Source: Leguminivora glycinivorella (taxonomy: Eukaryota; Arthropoda; Insecta; Lepidoptera; Tortricidae). From it: a stretch of 64,000 nucleotides of DNA. Numbering within the stretch: position 1 is the first letter of the stretch; every line of letters starts with the position of its first letter. Shown here piece by piece: positions 41,604-53,156 of this stretch. The position numbers and the translations under genes are program-made. The stretch lies in the NCBI RefSeq assembly GCF_023078275.1, contig NC_062997.1:124001-188000 (forward strand), given 5' to 3'. The notes beneath the pieces are model-generated. The model was given only the letters and a program-made list of their open reading frames with translations. It made no database searches and had not been told where the DNA came from.

Positions 41604-41781
41604 ATGTGTGTGTGTCTGTCTGTGGCATCGTAGCTCCCGAACGGATGAACCGATTTAGATTTAGTTTTTTTTCTGAAAGCTGAGTTAGTCGGGAGTGTTT
41701 TTAGCCATGTTTCATGAAAATAGATCTACTATGTCGCGGTCGGGGTTTTTTTTTTCAAAATTTTAATTTTGTGGTTAGTTA
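41499..41781 (+). repeat. Repeat B copy, long CTGT tract
   Basis: Complete; more than 12 CTGT units (41556-41605). Confidence 0.87.
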
Positions 41782-42009
41782 TAGCCGATAGCTCACAGCT
41801 TAGTAGCTCGCGGTGGAACCAGTGCCTAAATCTTTTCAGACCCGGTTCATTAAAGTGACGTGCTCTTTCAGGTAACGTAAACGTTAATGGCGTTAACGTC
41901 TAACACGTTGACGGGAATTTTCATTACGTTCTCTTTTACATGGCAGGATTGAATATTATAATACTTTAAGTCAGTGGAAATATTAATAAATATCCTGATT
42001 CCTAAATCG

Positions 42010-42105
42010 TAACTGTTTGAGTTGCAGGCGTCCATAGGTTACGGTGACCGCTTTACATCAGGCGGGCCGTATGCTTGTTTGCCACCGACGTAGTATAAAA
42101 AAATA
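42010..42105 (+). repeat. Repeat A 3' fragment
   Basis: 'TTTGAGTTGCAGGCGTCCAT' to 'GCCACCGACGTAGTATAAAA'. Confidence 0.7.
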
Positions 42106-42203
42106 TTAAATTAATAACGAACACAAGTTAAATATTATAATCTATTGAAAATCTTAAAGTAATCACACCACTATACCTATATATAAATTAAAACCGAAAC
42201 AAA

Positions 42204-42447
42204 TTACGCATACATACATACTATCACGCCTGTATCCCATGAAGGGGTAAGCAGAGCACATGAAACTACTCAAGTTTCAGTGCTACTCTTGGCAAAAAGG
42301 GGTTGAAAGAAATCGAAAATGTGACATTGCAGTGACAGGTTGCCAGTCTAACTTAGGCGTCACTATTTAACCTATATCCCACAGTCGCCTTCTACGACAC
42401 CCACGGGAAGAAAGGGGGTGGTAAAATTCTTAACCCGTCACCACACA
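42204..42447 (-). repeat. Repeat Q copy
   Basis: Starts with CATACATA and 'ATCACGCCTGTATCCCATGA', ends 'ACCCGTCACCAC'. Confidence 0.8.
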
Positions 42448-42473
42448 TATGAATTACATATAATGAAAGAAAA

Positions 42474-42917
42474 AAAACCGGCCAAGAGCGTGTCGGGCCA
42501 CGCTCAGTGTAGGGTTCCGAAGTTTTTCGTATTTTTCTCAAAAACTACTGAACCTATCAATTTTAAAACAATTTAAAACAAACCCTTATTCATTTTTAAA
42601 TACCTATCCAACAATATATCACACGTTGGGGTTGGAATGAAAAAAAATATCAGCCCCCACTTTTCATGTAGGGGGGGGGTACCGTAATAAAACATTTTTT
42701 TCCACTTTTTATTTTTGCACTTTGTTGGCGTGATTGATATACATATTGGTACCAAATTTCAGCTTTCTAGTGCTTACGGTTACTGAGATTATCCGCGGAC
42801 GGACGGACGGACGGACGGACGGACGGACGGACGGACGGACGGACGGACGGACGGACGGACGGACAGACAGACATGGCGAAACTATAAGGGTTCCTAGTTG
42901 ACTACGGAACCCTAAAA
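42474..42917 (+). repeat. Repeat C copy with long GGAC tract
   Basis: As at 6785 but with a (GGAC)n tract of about 64 bp (42797-42860). A Repeat B 5' end fragment (42920-42958, minus) follows. Confidence 0.87.
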
Positions 42918-43295
42918 AAGTGATTATAACACCCCGTCGTTTTTGCGTCGGGGGTTGAAAAGCAACAGGAATAGGAAATGATTCAAAATGGCGTCGAACA
43001 CAGGAACACACTCAACTTGTTATCTAAACCTATAAAGTTTGTCCGAGTTTAAGCTCTGCAGCTACTTTAGACGCGGTGTGTACAGCCACTAGAGTTGAAC
43101 ATCCCTATTACATATTTAGTACAGTACATTACTTTTTTTTTCTTTTTTTTCCATGGCTGTACTCTTTTTGTGTTATGGTAATAAACGTATTTTTATTTTT
43201 ATTTTATTTTAAGTCAACATATGAGACCTCAATAAAAATATAACTCGGCTTTCAAACAAAAAAAAGTAAATCGGACCGCTTTTATCGCTCCGCTA

Positions 43296-43537
43296 GATTC
43301 GCTCGCAATTCCTTCACGATTCGCTCACAATTCCTTCACGATTCGCTCACGATTCGTTCACAATTCCTTCACGATTCGCTCACGATTCGCTCACAATTCC
43401 TTCACGATTCGCTCACAATTCCTTCACGATTCGCTCACGATTCGTTCACAATTCCTTCACGATTCGCTCACGATTCGCTCACAATTCCTTCACGATTCGC
43501 TCACAATTCCTTCACGATTCGCTCACGATTCGTTCAC
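43296..43537. repeat. 11-bp minisatellite with 88-bp higher-order repeat
   Basis: Exactly 22 units of 11 bp. Three unit types: a=GATTCGCTCAC, b=GATTCGTTCAC, c=AATTCCTTCAC (the first unit is a variant of a). Order after the first unit: c a c a b c a a | c a c a b c a a | c a c a b, i.e. an 8-unit, 88-bp super-repeat copied without visible change. The same 11-mer in reverse complement fills the TIR element at 54175-54428. Confidence 0.93.
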
Positions 43538-43834
43538 AATTCGGTTTGCTAAGTGTTTGTCTCTTTCTAACGCGGGCCGAAGCCGCAGGCAAAAGCTAGT
43601 TATGTATATTACGCGCTTTACAAATTACGCAAACACGGTAGTAATGTAGCGCCATATTATTATGTTGACAAGGTAAGTAATAATTAATGACACACGCGGA
43701 AGCTGTCTCATCTAAAATGTAACCTGAAGCAAATCCTGAGAGATGATTTGAAATAGTAATTATGTCATTAATGTACAAATACTCAGTTGAAATACTACCC
43801 ACCTATTCGAATAATAACCTAACCAATATTTTTT

Positions 43835-43985
43835 TAATAGCCTATATTGTGCCCCACTGCTGGGCAAAGGCCTCCCCTATTTTCGCCACTAGTCACGGCT
43901 TTGTGCATGCTCCCGCCAATCGCCACAAAATGAGTACCGGTCTTTCCGCCATCAAACTTTTGGCCTACCTCGGCCTCGGGTAGTA
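43835..43985 (-). pseudogene. RTE-like LINE fragment (minus), short
   Basis: 'GCCCCACTGCTGGGCAAAGG' and 'CCTCCCCTATTTTCGCCACT' are, in my recollection, the complement of the C-terminal coding end of RTE-like LINEs ('PLLSSGAQ'-type). Very short; no intact frame. Confidence 0.45.
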
Positions 43986-43992
43986 AAATGTT

Positions 43993-44184
43993 AATTTAAA
44001 AAAAAATCCCCGGCACAGTGATTTTCATCTAACATGGCTAAGAACACTCCCGACTAACTCAGTTTTCAAAAAAAAAAAAAAAATCGGTTCATCCGTTCGG
44101 GAGCAAGATGCCACAGACAGACACACACTCAGACAGACAGACACGTCAAACTTATAACACCCCGTCGTTTTTGCGTCGGGGGTT
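43993..44184 (-). repeat. Repeat B copy, partial
   Basis: Lacks the 3' terminal block; head end intact 'GTCGTTTTTGCGTCGGGGG'. Confidence 0.75.
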
Positions 44185-44189
44185 GAAAA

Positions 44190-44690
44190 ATAGCTATTAA
44201 GGAATTAATTTGCATGACTTTTTGAAGTCTAAATCTACGCTCACATAACTATTGTAACAAATTATTGTACTACATTTATAGCAAATAAATATACATAATA
44301 CTATTAATTACTACAACTATTGATTTTCCGTACCTTCTTCCAATTGCCTTTCTTGCCTTCTATTCTAATTGGATCTTCAATATATTTATAGTACACAAAG
44401 CTGCTTAGAGAAGATCAGTCAGAATAAGGTAATTTAGAAAAGTAATATACGACTGGATGTCTCTAGAGCAGTCGGCCATTTTGGATTTCAGTGACGGAGC
44501 CAATAACGGCTGCTCAAACAAAAGACGGTGAAGGAATTGACCGCAAAGATTGTATATATAGTCCGGGAGGTGGCTACAAAAATATAATTACTGTTAGGTA
44601 CATAGACGTTTTTTTTTGTTTTCCGTTAAATTCGACACGTCGTTAGGTTCATTATCAGGAACCACTCTGTATATCACTTTTAATTGAATT
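44190..44690. other. Unassigned sequence
   Basis: No gene or repeat recognised. Confidence 0.3.
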
Positions 44691-44697
44691 TGCAAAA

Positions 44698-44822
44698 AAA
44701 AAACATACATACATATAATCACGCCTGTATCCCAGAAAGGGGTAGGCAGAGCACATGAACATGATGAAGTTTCAGTGCCACTCTTGGCAAAAAGGGGTTG
44801 AAAGAAATCCAAATTGTGACAA
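44698..44822 (-). repeat. Repeat Q copy, partial
   Basis: 'ATCACGCCTGTATCCCAGAA' to 'GAAAGAAATCCAAATTGTG'; the other half is missing. Confidence 0.75.
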
Positions 44823-45114
44823 AAAAAATCATCATTTTCATAGTTTACATAATAAATTCATTTAGTGTGAGAGACCCTTAAGAATAACATTCAAGTTAGT
44901 GTCAAGTGATTGACGGCACATGTCAAAACAAATAACATTAGTAATTGGTAAAGGCTGTGACACACGTGTTCAGCAATTATCTTAATTTTTTTAATAACTC
45001 GAAAACCGCAAGAGTTAAGACGCTAGTTTCTTAGAGAAATTAATTGTATTTGGTTTAAAGAACCTTGACTTAAAGTTAACGGAATTCAATAAAAACAAGG
45101 TGTATAAAAGAAGA

Positions 45115-45335
45115 AACTGACTGACTGACTGACTGACATATCAACGCTCAGCCGAAACCGCTGGTCCTAGAGATTCCAAATTTGGCACGTAGGTTCCTTA
45201 TAAGGTGTAGAGGAGCGCTAAGAAAGGATTTTTCAAAATTCACCTCCTAAGGGGGTGAAATGGGGGTTCAAAGTTTGTATGGGAAAACGGGATTAGATTA
45301 GTACGCAGCCGAGGCGTGGGAAAAAGCTAGTTACT
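45115..45335 (+). repeat. Small repeat with CTGA tract
   Basis: (CTGA)n at 45117-45137, then 'ATTCCAAATTTGGCACGTAG', 'CACCTCCTAAGGGGGTGAAA' and an end 'GGGAAAAAGCTAGTTA' like that of Repeat R. Resembles a known type of lepidopteran short repeat; only one copy here. Confidence 0.5.
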
Positions 45336-45353
45336 TAATAAAACTTAATTTTT

Positions 45354-45612
45354 GACGACCGGTCTGGCGCAGTCGGTAGTGACCCTGCCTGCTACGCCGC
45401 GGTCCCGGGTTCGAATCCCGGTAAGGGCATTTATTTGTATTATGAGCACAGATATTTGTTCCTGAGTCATGGATGTTTTCTATGTATATAAGTATTTATA
45501 TATTATATATATCGTTGTCTGAGTACCCACAACACAAGCCTTCTTGAGCTTACCGTGGGCCTCAGTCAATCTGTGTAAGAATGTCCTATAATATATTTAT
45601 TTATTTATATTT
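45354..45612 (+). mobile_element. SINE-1 copy, variant tail
   Basis: A box 'TGGCGCAGTCGGTAG' and intact B box. The tail differs from other copies ('CTCAGTCAATCTGTGTAAGA'), indicating a subfamily. Confidence 0.83.
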
Positions 45613-45732
45613 ATAAAACGCAAATATTTGTATCTATAGAAAATAGACGACCAAAATCTTACTAGCAGAAGAATTTCCAGCTGTAGTGCGAAAAGCTTTT
45701 CTTTCGCATTTATCCGGAAACCTTCGTATTTT

Positions 45733-46172
45733 TAGGGTTCCGTACCTCAAAAGGAAAAAACGGAACCCTTATAGGATCACTTTGTTGTCCGTCTGTCCGT
45801 CCGTCCGTCTGTCAAGACCCTTTTTCTCAGGAACGCGTGGAGGTATGAAGCTGAAATTTATATCAATTACTCAGGTCTACTGTCCCTTGAAGCTGTGAAA
45901 AAATCAAACTTCTAAGCCAACGCAATCAAAAGATACAGCCGTTTATGCCGCAAATTTTCGACACTTGCAAGGGAATCAAAACCTACAGGGTGCTTCCCGT
46001 GAACTCAGAATCTTGAAATTTGGTACGAAGCAACGTCTTATAGCATAGATAAAGGAAAAATTACGAAAACCATAAATTTTTAGTTACATCACATAATATA
46101 TTTTTTTTTAATAATTTTAATGTTTGTACGGAACCCTCGGTGCGCGAGTCCGACTCGCACTTGGCCGGTTTT
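45733..46172 (+). repeat. Repeat D copy
   Basis: 'AGGGTTCCGTACCTCAAAAG', GTCC/GTCT tract, and 'CGAGTCCGACTCGCACTTGG' end. Confidence 0.8.
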
Positions 46173-46460
46173 TTATGGACTATGTCGGTGGCAAACAAGC
46201 ATACGGTCCGCCTGATGGAAAGCGGTCACCTTAACCTATGGACGCCTGGAACTCAAGGAGTGTCACATGCGCGTTGCCAACCCATTAGAAACTTGTACAC
46301 TCCTTTTTGCCGTGTTAAGTACACAGCAAAAAGGAGTGTACAAGTTCCAAGGAGGGTTCGGGTTTAGACGGCTCAAAAGACAATAGACGGAACAAATTAG
46401 TTCCGTAGATCTTTCTGTCTCCAGCACATCGCAACCTCGTTGAGCTCTGGCAGCCTTACA
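46173..46460 (-). repeat. Repeat A copy
   Basis: Starts 'ACTATGTCGGTGGCAAACAA'; contains the ACTCC(N)GGAGT hairpin around 46296-46355. Confidence 0.78.
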
Positions 46461-46740
46461 AACATGTTCGTATGTTTCCGTAAAAATACGAAGTTAGAGC
46501 TTTTTAAATGAACATCTGCTTAAATGAATCCACGCTCCCGGTTCACTTTCTCAAAGAACAAATGGCACGTCACTGATACCTTAAGTATCATACTCCCAAA
46601 TACCTTTAATTATATTCTTTTGTGTCCAGGGACGCGGAAAATATCTCCCCTGCGTCTGAAAGTTACTTTTTTGTCATTTGATATTTGGGTCAATTTTCAT
46701 CTGTGCCTCTGGCATTAGTCCCCCCAGAAGCGAGTAACGT

Positions 46741-46830
46741 ACAGCGGGGCAAATCTCGACTGGAAGGCAAATGTAACTGGTCCATTTTTTCCATGTTTTA
46801 CAATGTTTGCATTATTAAATAGAGTGTCTA
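46741..46830. repeat. MITE S, half copy
   Basis: 'CAGCGGGGCAAATCTCGACT' and 'GTAACTGGTCCATTTTTTCC'. Confidence 0.6.
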
Positions 46831-46977
46831 CCGGAATGGAATCGACTGGCATCAAAAAAACACCATGTGAAAAAAATCATACCAAAAACGTTTCCCATAC
46901 AAATTATGGGAAACGTTTTTCGAGATTTGTGACTTTTCTAGCCTGATTTTTTTTGTCCCATACAAGCTTTCGATCCT

Positions 46978-47093
46978 GGGGGCCGATTTTTGAGTCTCAC
47001 GGCGTTCGAATTCAGAAAATTGTCACTGAAAATTAGGCAATTCACCGTTTTCAACCGGTATTTTAGTGACAGTGAGACTCAAAAATCGGCCCC
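46978..47093. mobile_element. 116-bp palindromic MITE
   Basis: 'GGGGCCGATTTTTGAGTCTC' at the left and 'GAGACTCAAAAATCGGCCCC' at the right: inverted ends of at least 20 bp. Confidence 0.85.
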
Positions 47094-47234
47094 TGGATAG
47101 GAATGGGATAGATTGGCGTAAAAAAAAAGTTTGACAAAAATGCCCTTTTTCTCGCATCCTGTATGTTTTTTCCAAAACCTGTTAATGCCATTTATCATGA
47201 ATTTGAAATCGAGGGAAGGTCTCCTTTGACCATC

Positions 47235-47415
47235 TACCCTAACAAAACATTTCTTTTATTTTTCCACTTTGTCGGCATGATTGATATACTTATACATATT
47301 GGTACCAAATTTCAGCTTTCTAGTGCTAACGGTCACTGAGATTATCCGCGGACGGACGGACGGACATGGCGAAACTATAAGGGTTCCTTTCCTAGTTGAC
47401 TACGGAACTCTAAAA
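47235..47415 (+). repeat. Repeat C, 3' half
   Basis: 'CTAACAAAACATTT' to 'ACTACGGAACTCTAAAAA', very short GGAC tract. Confidence 0.75.
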
Positions 47416-47622
47416 ATATATGCTTTTAGTAGATTGGTCGCCTTCGAAGTGGTTTAAAGTTTTTTATTCATTCTTTATGTAAGTTTTTTATGGGTTCAGT
47501 TGCTAGCTTCAATACATATCTGAAATTGCTTTTTTCTATACTTAAAAAATATTAACATCAATGTCATAGCACTTAGATTACTTCTCATATTAGTTCTCTA
47601 GATTTTACCAAAAACTTATGTA

Positions 47623-48102
47623 AGGTCCTAATTTATTAGATGCAGATATTTTTACAGCTGATAGTACTCGGTCTCTGGAGTATATTAAACCGTGAAACAT
47701 TATAGCTTTTACGATGTTTTATTGGAGAAAACGGAAAAACAAATTTGCTACGTAAAAACACCCTGTTTATGTGATTATTAAATGAAAACTCATTGAACAG
47801 ATTCTAGTACCTCTTTTACGTACCACTTAACTGTAACTGGCCACTTCAATGACATGTGCAGTTTTCCCGCCGAACCTTTACGACATTTACAACAAACAAT
47901 TGTTGACATGACAGACAGTGTTATTGTGACATGTGATAATGCACATGATGATTTTTTTAGACGAAATTATAATTATTTTTTTTGTTAGGAAAATGAAATC
48001 AAAAAAGTTACATGAAAAGATTTCTTAATTTATATTTAAAGTTAATTATTTTAATGTAAAGTATCATGTGTTAAAATATCTGCAACTAATAAATTAGGAC
48101 CT
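47623..48102. mobile_element. TIR element, 480 bp, TA-flanked
   Basis: Inverted ends of about 33 bp: 'AGGTCCTAATTTATTAGATG' / 'CAACTAATAAATTAGGACCT'. TA at 47621-47622 and 48103-48104. No transposase frame; Tc1/mariner-type MITE is likely. Confidence 0.82.
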
Positions 48103-48107
48103 TATAT

Positions 48108-48312
48108 ACTCAACTGGAGGGCAAATGTAACTAGTCCATTTTATCCATGTTTTATAATATTTTCATTATTATATAGAGTGTCCACCGGTTATAAATGGTA
48201 GGCGCAGGCGCGTACAGTGGATACATGTAGAACTTAACATGATAGTGTAATGATGGAAAAAATGGATTAGTTACAATAAATTGCTTCCCAGTCGAGATTT
48301 GCCCCGCTGTAC
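48108..48312. mobile_element. MITE S copy
   Basis: 'CAACTGGAGGGCAAATGTAA' to 'GTCGAGATTTGCCCCGCTG'; palindromic like the 19443 copy. Confidence 0.7.
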
Positions 48313-48519
48313 AGTCAAGTGCTAAAATACGTATCGATATTATCCGCTCAAAAATATGTACCGAGACCTTATTCCGCCGACATAAAGTGCTATGGGACAT
48401 ATTTTTGATAAGTTGTACGCACCCATATTTTTACACTTGACTGTACATTATCTCTTTTTGCCTCGTGGCAGCTTGGGTTCCGCTGCAATCCCAATAATTG
48501 GAGTACTTAGGCACCAGCT

Positions 48520-49323
48520 TCTTTAACAAAAATAAGCGCGTTACAAAACACGGAGAAACTAAAAAGCCAAAAATAATAAACCTTTCAATTCAGATTTCTT
48601 ATCGTATTGCAATAAGCTAAACATCCAAATTATAAACAAATCAATTATTTTTGTAGTCGGTACCAGACCTGTTCGTCGCCTTGCTATTGCCTGTTTGCCC
48701 CACCCAACCATACACAGGCTGGTACCGACTCCAAAAATAATTGATTTGTTTATAATTTGGATGTTAAGCTTATTGCAATACGATAAGAAATCTGAATTGA
48801 AAGGTTTATTATTTTTGGCTTTTTAGTTTCTCCGTGTTTTGTAACGCGCTTATTTTTGAAGGCGGTTTTATTTTTTGTTAAAAAGTTTATTTATTTGTTG
48901 ATTTTTAGTGGTTCCTAGTGATATTATATGTATCAGTCCGAATACATGTACAGTAGTGAAAGAATTATCCTTTAACTCCTAACCATTGAGGAGTTGACCT
49001 TCCATCATCAGCTCAGCCACATAAAATTATTACCATCAGACGTAAATACTGGTGTACCTTTGAAAAATAGACTAAAAACATTACATGTGCCTATAACATT
49101 TGATGAGTTCCCTCGATTTCTCCAGGATCCCATCATCAGACCCTGACTTGGTGCCAATGGGACCATCTCGGGGTTATACCGGTTCGATCAAAAAAAAAAT
49201 TTTGAAAATCGGTCCACGATTCTCGGAGATATCGAGTAACATATTACAAAAAAAAAAAAATAAAAAAATAAAAAAAAAACATTCAGTCGAATTGAGAACC
49301 TCCTCCTTTTTTGAAGTCGGTTA
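48520..49323. mobile_element. Family P copy 1: foldback plus shared body
   Basis: 48527-48860 is a foldback with ~145-bp arms: 'AAAATAAGCGCGTTACAAAA' / 'TTTTGTAACGCGCTTATTTT' outside and 'AATTATTTTTG..GTCGGTACCAG' inside. The following body ('TTAACTCCTAACCATTGAGG', 'TTCTCGGAGATATCGAGTAA', 'CAGTCGAATTGAGAACCTCC') is shared with 58540-59302. Non-coding. Confidence 0.8.
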
Positions 49324-49394
49324 AAAATGCGTCTGCCTTCTTACCGTCTTAAAAAACTGACATTTCTAATCTACACGTATTTATGTCCTGTTTT

Positions 49395-49631
49395 TAACCC
49401 CCGACGCAAAAACGACGGGGTGTTATAAGTTTGACGTGTCTGTCTCTCTGTGTGTGTGCGTGTGTGTGTATTTGTCTGTGGTATCGTAGCTCCCGACAGA
49501 TGAACCGATTTAGATTTTTTTTTTGTCTGAGTTAGTCGGGAGTGTTCTTAGCCATGTTTCATGAAAATCGGTCCACTATGTCGCGGTCGGGGGTTTTTCC
49601 AAGATTTTAATTTGGTGGTTAGGTTAGGTTA
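49395..49631 (+). repeat. Repeat B copy
   Basis: Head and tail intact, GTGT-rich tract. Confidence 0.83.
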
Positions 49632-50025
49632 TACCTCAAAACGTCACATGCCGTGTAATTCTACTCGGGAGGCAAGGACTATTTAAAAAATCGATTTACA
49701 TTTTCATTATAAATAAAGACTGACAGCCTGTCAGGTCATTGACCTTCACGCTTGCTACTATTCGTAGCGGCTAAGCCGTAGAGCTGCTACGCCATTATTT
49801 TTTTAATTTGATTGTCGCGTGCTACGCGGCGGTCAGAAAGGTGTGACCGTGTGAGGTGTTTGACCGTGATCGTGATGTGAGTAATAATTTCACTGAGTGA
49901 AACGTTAGGTGAACGTCTTTAAAAACCCGTAGTAGAGTGACCGGACCGAAAAACAGGTGTAACGAAAAATGTTATAGCGCGGCGGCTTATATCTCTGAAA
50001 CTATTATACCTATATAAACAACTTT
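49632..50025. other. Unassigned sequence
   Basis: No gene or repeat recognised. Confidence 0.3.
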
Positions 50026-50026
50026 T

Positions 50027-50441
50027 CCCCTCACTAGCTCGGAAAAACGCGTTTTGTCCTTTAATACCAGCGGGTAAAAACGCATTTTATCCACTAGTGG
50101 GTAAAGTAATTTGACCTTGAATAAAGTTTAAAATTGATAAAAGTAGGTGAATCTAGTAATTAAGATGATTTACCACGTGTGGAACTACTGGAAGCAGTGA
50201 TAAACGCATTTTTTTGCGTTGTAGTTTCCTCGCTATAGTGAGGGAAAAAGTTTTGTGTTACACTCGGGTGCAAATGTATTTTACTTCTCGTGTGTTAAAA
50301 AACTCGCAAGATCAGGATTCTATTCTCGAACCACTCGCTTCGCTCGTGGTTCAACTATATAATCCTTTCACTTGCTCGTTTTTCAATTCCACACTCGGCG
50401 TCAAAATACAACTTTGCCCCCTTGTATAACAAATAACTATT
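50027..50441 (+). mobile_element. Family I copy
   Basis: 'TTCCCCTCACTAGCTCGG' to 'AACAAATAACTA', again followed by TT. Confidence 0.78.
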
Positions 50442-50769
50442 ACTATGACTGTACAGAGGAAAGTAGCCATTACTCGGACATATATAGTTTGCTCACATAG
50501 ATAGCGCCAATTTTGGCGGTAAAAGCGTTCCATTCATTCGGGCCAAAAATTACTAGTATTTTTAGTATTTGCGTAACAATTACTCACAAAAGTTGTACTG
50601 TGCCGTTAAACAGATATACTGGTAATGTTAAATAGATATTATGCTGTTTGATAACAATAAGTAAGTACCTATTTAAAAAATATTTAAGCTTGCTAGTAAC
50701 GCTATGCACGTTGAGACTGGGACCCTTTGCCTCATCGTAGATATTAGTTAACAATAGTAGAGTTGTGCC

Positions 50770-51130
50770 TGCTCGTTCACTGAAAAGATCGCTCCCAACT
50801 AGTACGTCCTCCGAAGTGTACTAGTTCGTTCTTTTAGGACATTTAAGACAGTAGTACACCGAGAGAGCGAGAGATAAATTGTGCATATGGCGTACAGTAA
50901 CGTTCGCTCGTACTAGCCGAGAGCTGATCGGCCGTTTTCGCGCGCTCTCGGTCGGTTTCGGTAGGATCACACGGATCGCTTTGCTGTCATTGTTACTCCT
51001 CGGCTCTTCGCTCTTTTGCTCCCATTCTGTTGCGCGTGTATGAATGTACTAAATGTACTAGAGAGCAGAATCATTTGGGAGTATTTCGGTCTAGTACAGT
51101 GCAGGGAATCGTGTCTTTTGTACTATTAGT
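50770..51130. other. Region rich in GTACTA/TAGTAC motifs
   Basis: About ten occurrences of GTAC next to TA or AG (for example CTAGTACGTCC, GTGTACTAGTTC, CTCGTACTAGCC, ATGTACTAAATGTACTAGAG, CTAGTACAGTG). No frame or known repeat. Could be part of an unrecognised element. Confidence 0.35.
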
Positions 51131-51284
51131 ACATGTCCTACACAAGCATAAACCATAGATATAATTGTTAGGATACATTAATAAGTTTCAGTTTGTTTTT
51201 GCACATTCTGACTTCTTTACTGATAATGTATAAGTATTAAGAACATGTATAAGTATAAGATGTGGCAATAAAGATTTTTTTTTA

Positions 51285-51575
51285 AATACTACGTCGGTGG
51301 CAAACAAGCATACGGCCCGCCTGATGTAAAGCGGTCAACGTAACCTATGGACGCCTGCAACTGAAACAGTGTCACACGCGCGTTGCCACCCCATTAGAAA
51401 CTTGTACACTCCCCTTTGCTGTGTGTGCACAGCAAAAAGGAGTGTACAAGTTCTAAGGAGGGTTCGGGTTGCCGACGACTCCAAAGGACAATAGACGGAA
51501 CAAGTTAGTTCCGTATGTCCTCCTGTCATCAGCACACCGCACCCTCGTTGAGCTCTGGCAGCCTTACTCACCGAC
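51285..51575 (-). repeat. Repeat A copy
   Basis: 'ACTACGTCGGTGGCAAACAA' to 'CTCGTTGAGCTCTGGCAGCC', with the ACTCC..GGAGT hairpin. Confidence 0.8.
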
Positions 51576-51579
51576 AGGA

Positions 51580-52065
51580 ACACAACACTATGAGATGATG
51601 TTAAATCCTATATTTATTTTTAGCTGTAGTGTAAATATTGTATTTGCATGCATGTCGATGTGTTTTTATGCAAATAAATGAATGAATAATATGAATAATA
51701 TGAATAAAACCTATTCAATAAGTAAATTGTTGAATATATACAAAAGATATTCTCGTAATACGTAGTTTTCTATCCAAAACATCCATTTTCAGCAACTACA
51801 AGTATTACAATACCCTCGAGACCGCTGCTATATATTACAAGGGTCCCTTACATAAGGGTAATTTACACCCCTAACCTTCAGAAATTGAGTTATTCACTAA
51901 AATAGGGTCAGAATACCCTCCCATGTTAGAAGTTCTTAACATTCCTAACTGGGTACTTAGCCAAATGCACAAACGCTTGACGATAATATCATATTTAAAG
52001 ACACACACAGGTCGAACGCGATTATTTAACTTGCGATTAACTAACTAAGCATTTTTTAACTTCTT
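51580..52065. other. Unassigned sequence
   Basis: No gene or repeat recognised. Confidence 0.3.
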
Positions 52066-52069
52066 GGGT

Positions 52070-52405
52070 GACCCAAGGCAGACATTTTCCACTTTAAATT
52101 TATTCTAAGCCTTAGTGGCATCGATTGCAGACGTTTCTGCTAATCAGAAGTTAAAAATTTAGCATGGTTAGCGCATCGTAACTGGTGAATTTCCAATATG
52201 ACTTGGAACTCCGGTTGCCGTTTAAGAAGTTTAACACTCTTACGGTAGATGTCGCTACGGGTCCCATTGACCTTAGTAGTGGAAAATTTCGCTGGCTTGG
52301 TTGAAGTCTTGGTGACTCAGTTGGCAGAGTGCTGGAGTATCGATCCAGAGGCCGTGGGTCTCACCCAAGGCAGACATTTTCCACCTTTAAATTTATTCTA
52401 AGCCA
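52070..52405 (+). repeat. tRNA-like SINE head between duplicated 41-bp blocks
   Basis: 52308-52368 is tRNA-like: A box 'TGACTCAGTTGGCAGAG', a B-box remnant 'GTGGGTCTCACCC'. The block 'CAAGGCAGACATTTTCCAC' plus 'TTTAAATTTATTCTAAGCC' occurs both at 52070 and after the tRNA-like unit at 52363. Confidence 0.55.
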
Positions 52406-52423
52406 ACTAAGCATTTTGCCACC

Positions 52424-52545
52424 GAGTGAAACGCAAAGTTTTTCACCACACCAACACTAGGAAAATATGAACTGTAAAACATCAAAATAAATCAAATTCG
52501 TCAAATAACCAAACATTTTACGATTCAAAACAATAATTTATAATC
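52424..52545 (+). repeat. Repeat J, right-half fragment
   Basis: 'TTGCCACCGAGTGAAACGCA' and 'CTGTAAAACATCAAAATAAA'. Confidence 0.6.
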
Positions 52546-52555
52546 TATTAAGATG

Positions 52556-52812
52556 TTTGTCCCGTGTGGTGACGGGTTAAGAATTTCACCATCTCCTTTC
52601 TTCCCGTGGGTGTCGTAGAAGTCGACTGTGGGATATGGGTTAAATTGTGGCGTAGGCGAGAGGCTGGCAACCTGTCACTGCAATGTCACAATTTGGATTT
52701 CTTTCAACCCCTTTTTGCCAAGAGTGGCACTGAAACTCATTAGTTCATGTGCTCTGCCTACCCCTTTCTGGGATACAGGCGTGATTATATGTATGTATGT
52801 ATGTATTAAGAT
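52556..52812 (+). repeat. Repeat Q copy
   Basis: 'CGTGTGGTGACGGGTTAAGA' to (TATG)n. Confidence 0.82.
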
Positions 52813-52908
52813 GTTTGTATGTATGTATTATGATGACGTTCTATAACGCCACCCTAAGGCGGTTGAGAATTGAGGGAAGGCATGGATAAACTCGCACACA
52901 TCCAGCAG

Positions 52909-52983
52909 GCCTCCGTGGCGCAGTTGGAAGCGAGATGACCCCGGCAAGGCCAAAGGTCGCAGGTTCGAGTCCTGCCGGAGGTG
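52909..52983 (+). repeat. tRNA-like sequence with intact acceptor and T stems
   Basis: Acceptor GCCTCCG pairs with CGGAGGT; T arm GCAGG-TTCGAGT-CCTGC is perfect with a B box; A box 'TGGCGCAGTTGG' is good. The anticodon arm does not form a proper 5-bp stem and 7-nt loop, so I call it a SINE head or tRNA pseudogene rather than a functional tRNA. A related degraded copy is at 33898(-). Confidence 0.65.
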
Positions 52984-53156
52984 TAAATTTTTCCATTTCT
53001 AGATTAAGACATAAAGTTAAAAAAAATAAAAAATAAAATGCAATTTAGCTATCAGTTGAAGGACCTAAGGACGTAAGTCGTATAAATGTAAGATCTCCTT
53101 ATGGTAAGCTACAGATTGGTAACTTTTACTTTAAATCGTCACAAATATTTATATTT

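Noticed and set aside
43296..43537. CRISPR-like array
   Set aside because: Units are contiguous 11-mers without spacers, in a eukaryotic repeat context. It is a minisatellite.
52909..52983. Functional tRNA gene
   Set aside because: Acceptor and T stems pair, but the anticodon arm does not fold to a 5-bp stem with a 7-nt loop, and a degraded relative exists at 33898. More likely a SINE head or pseudogene.
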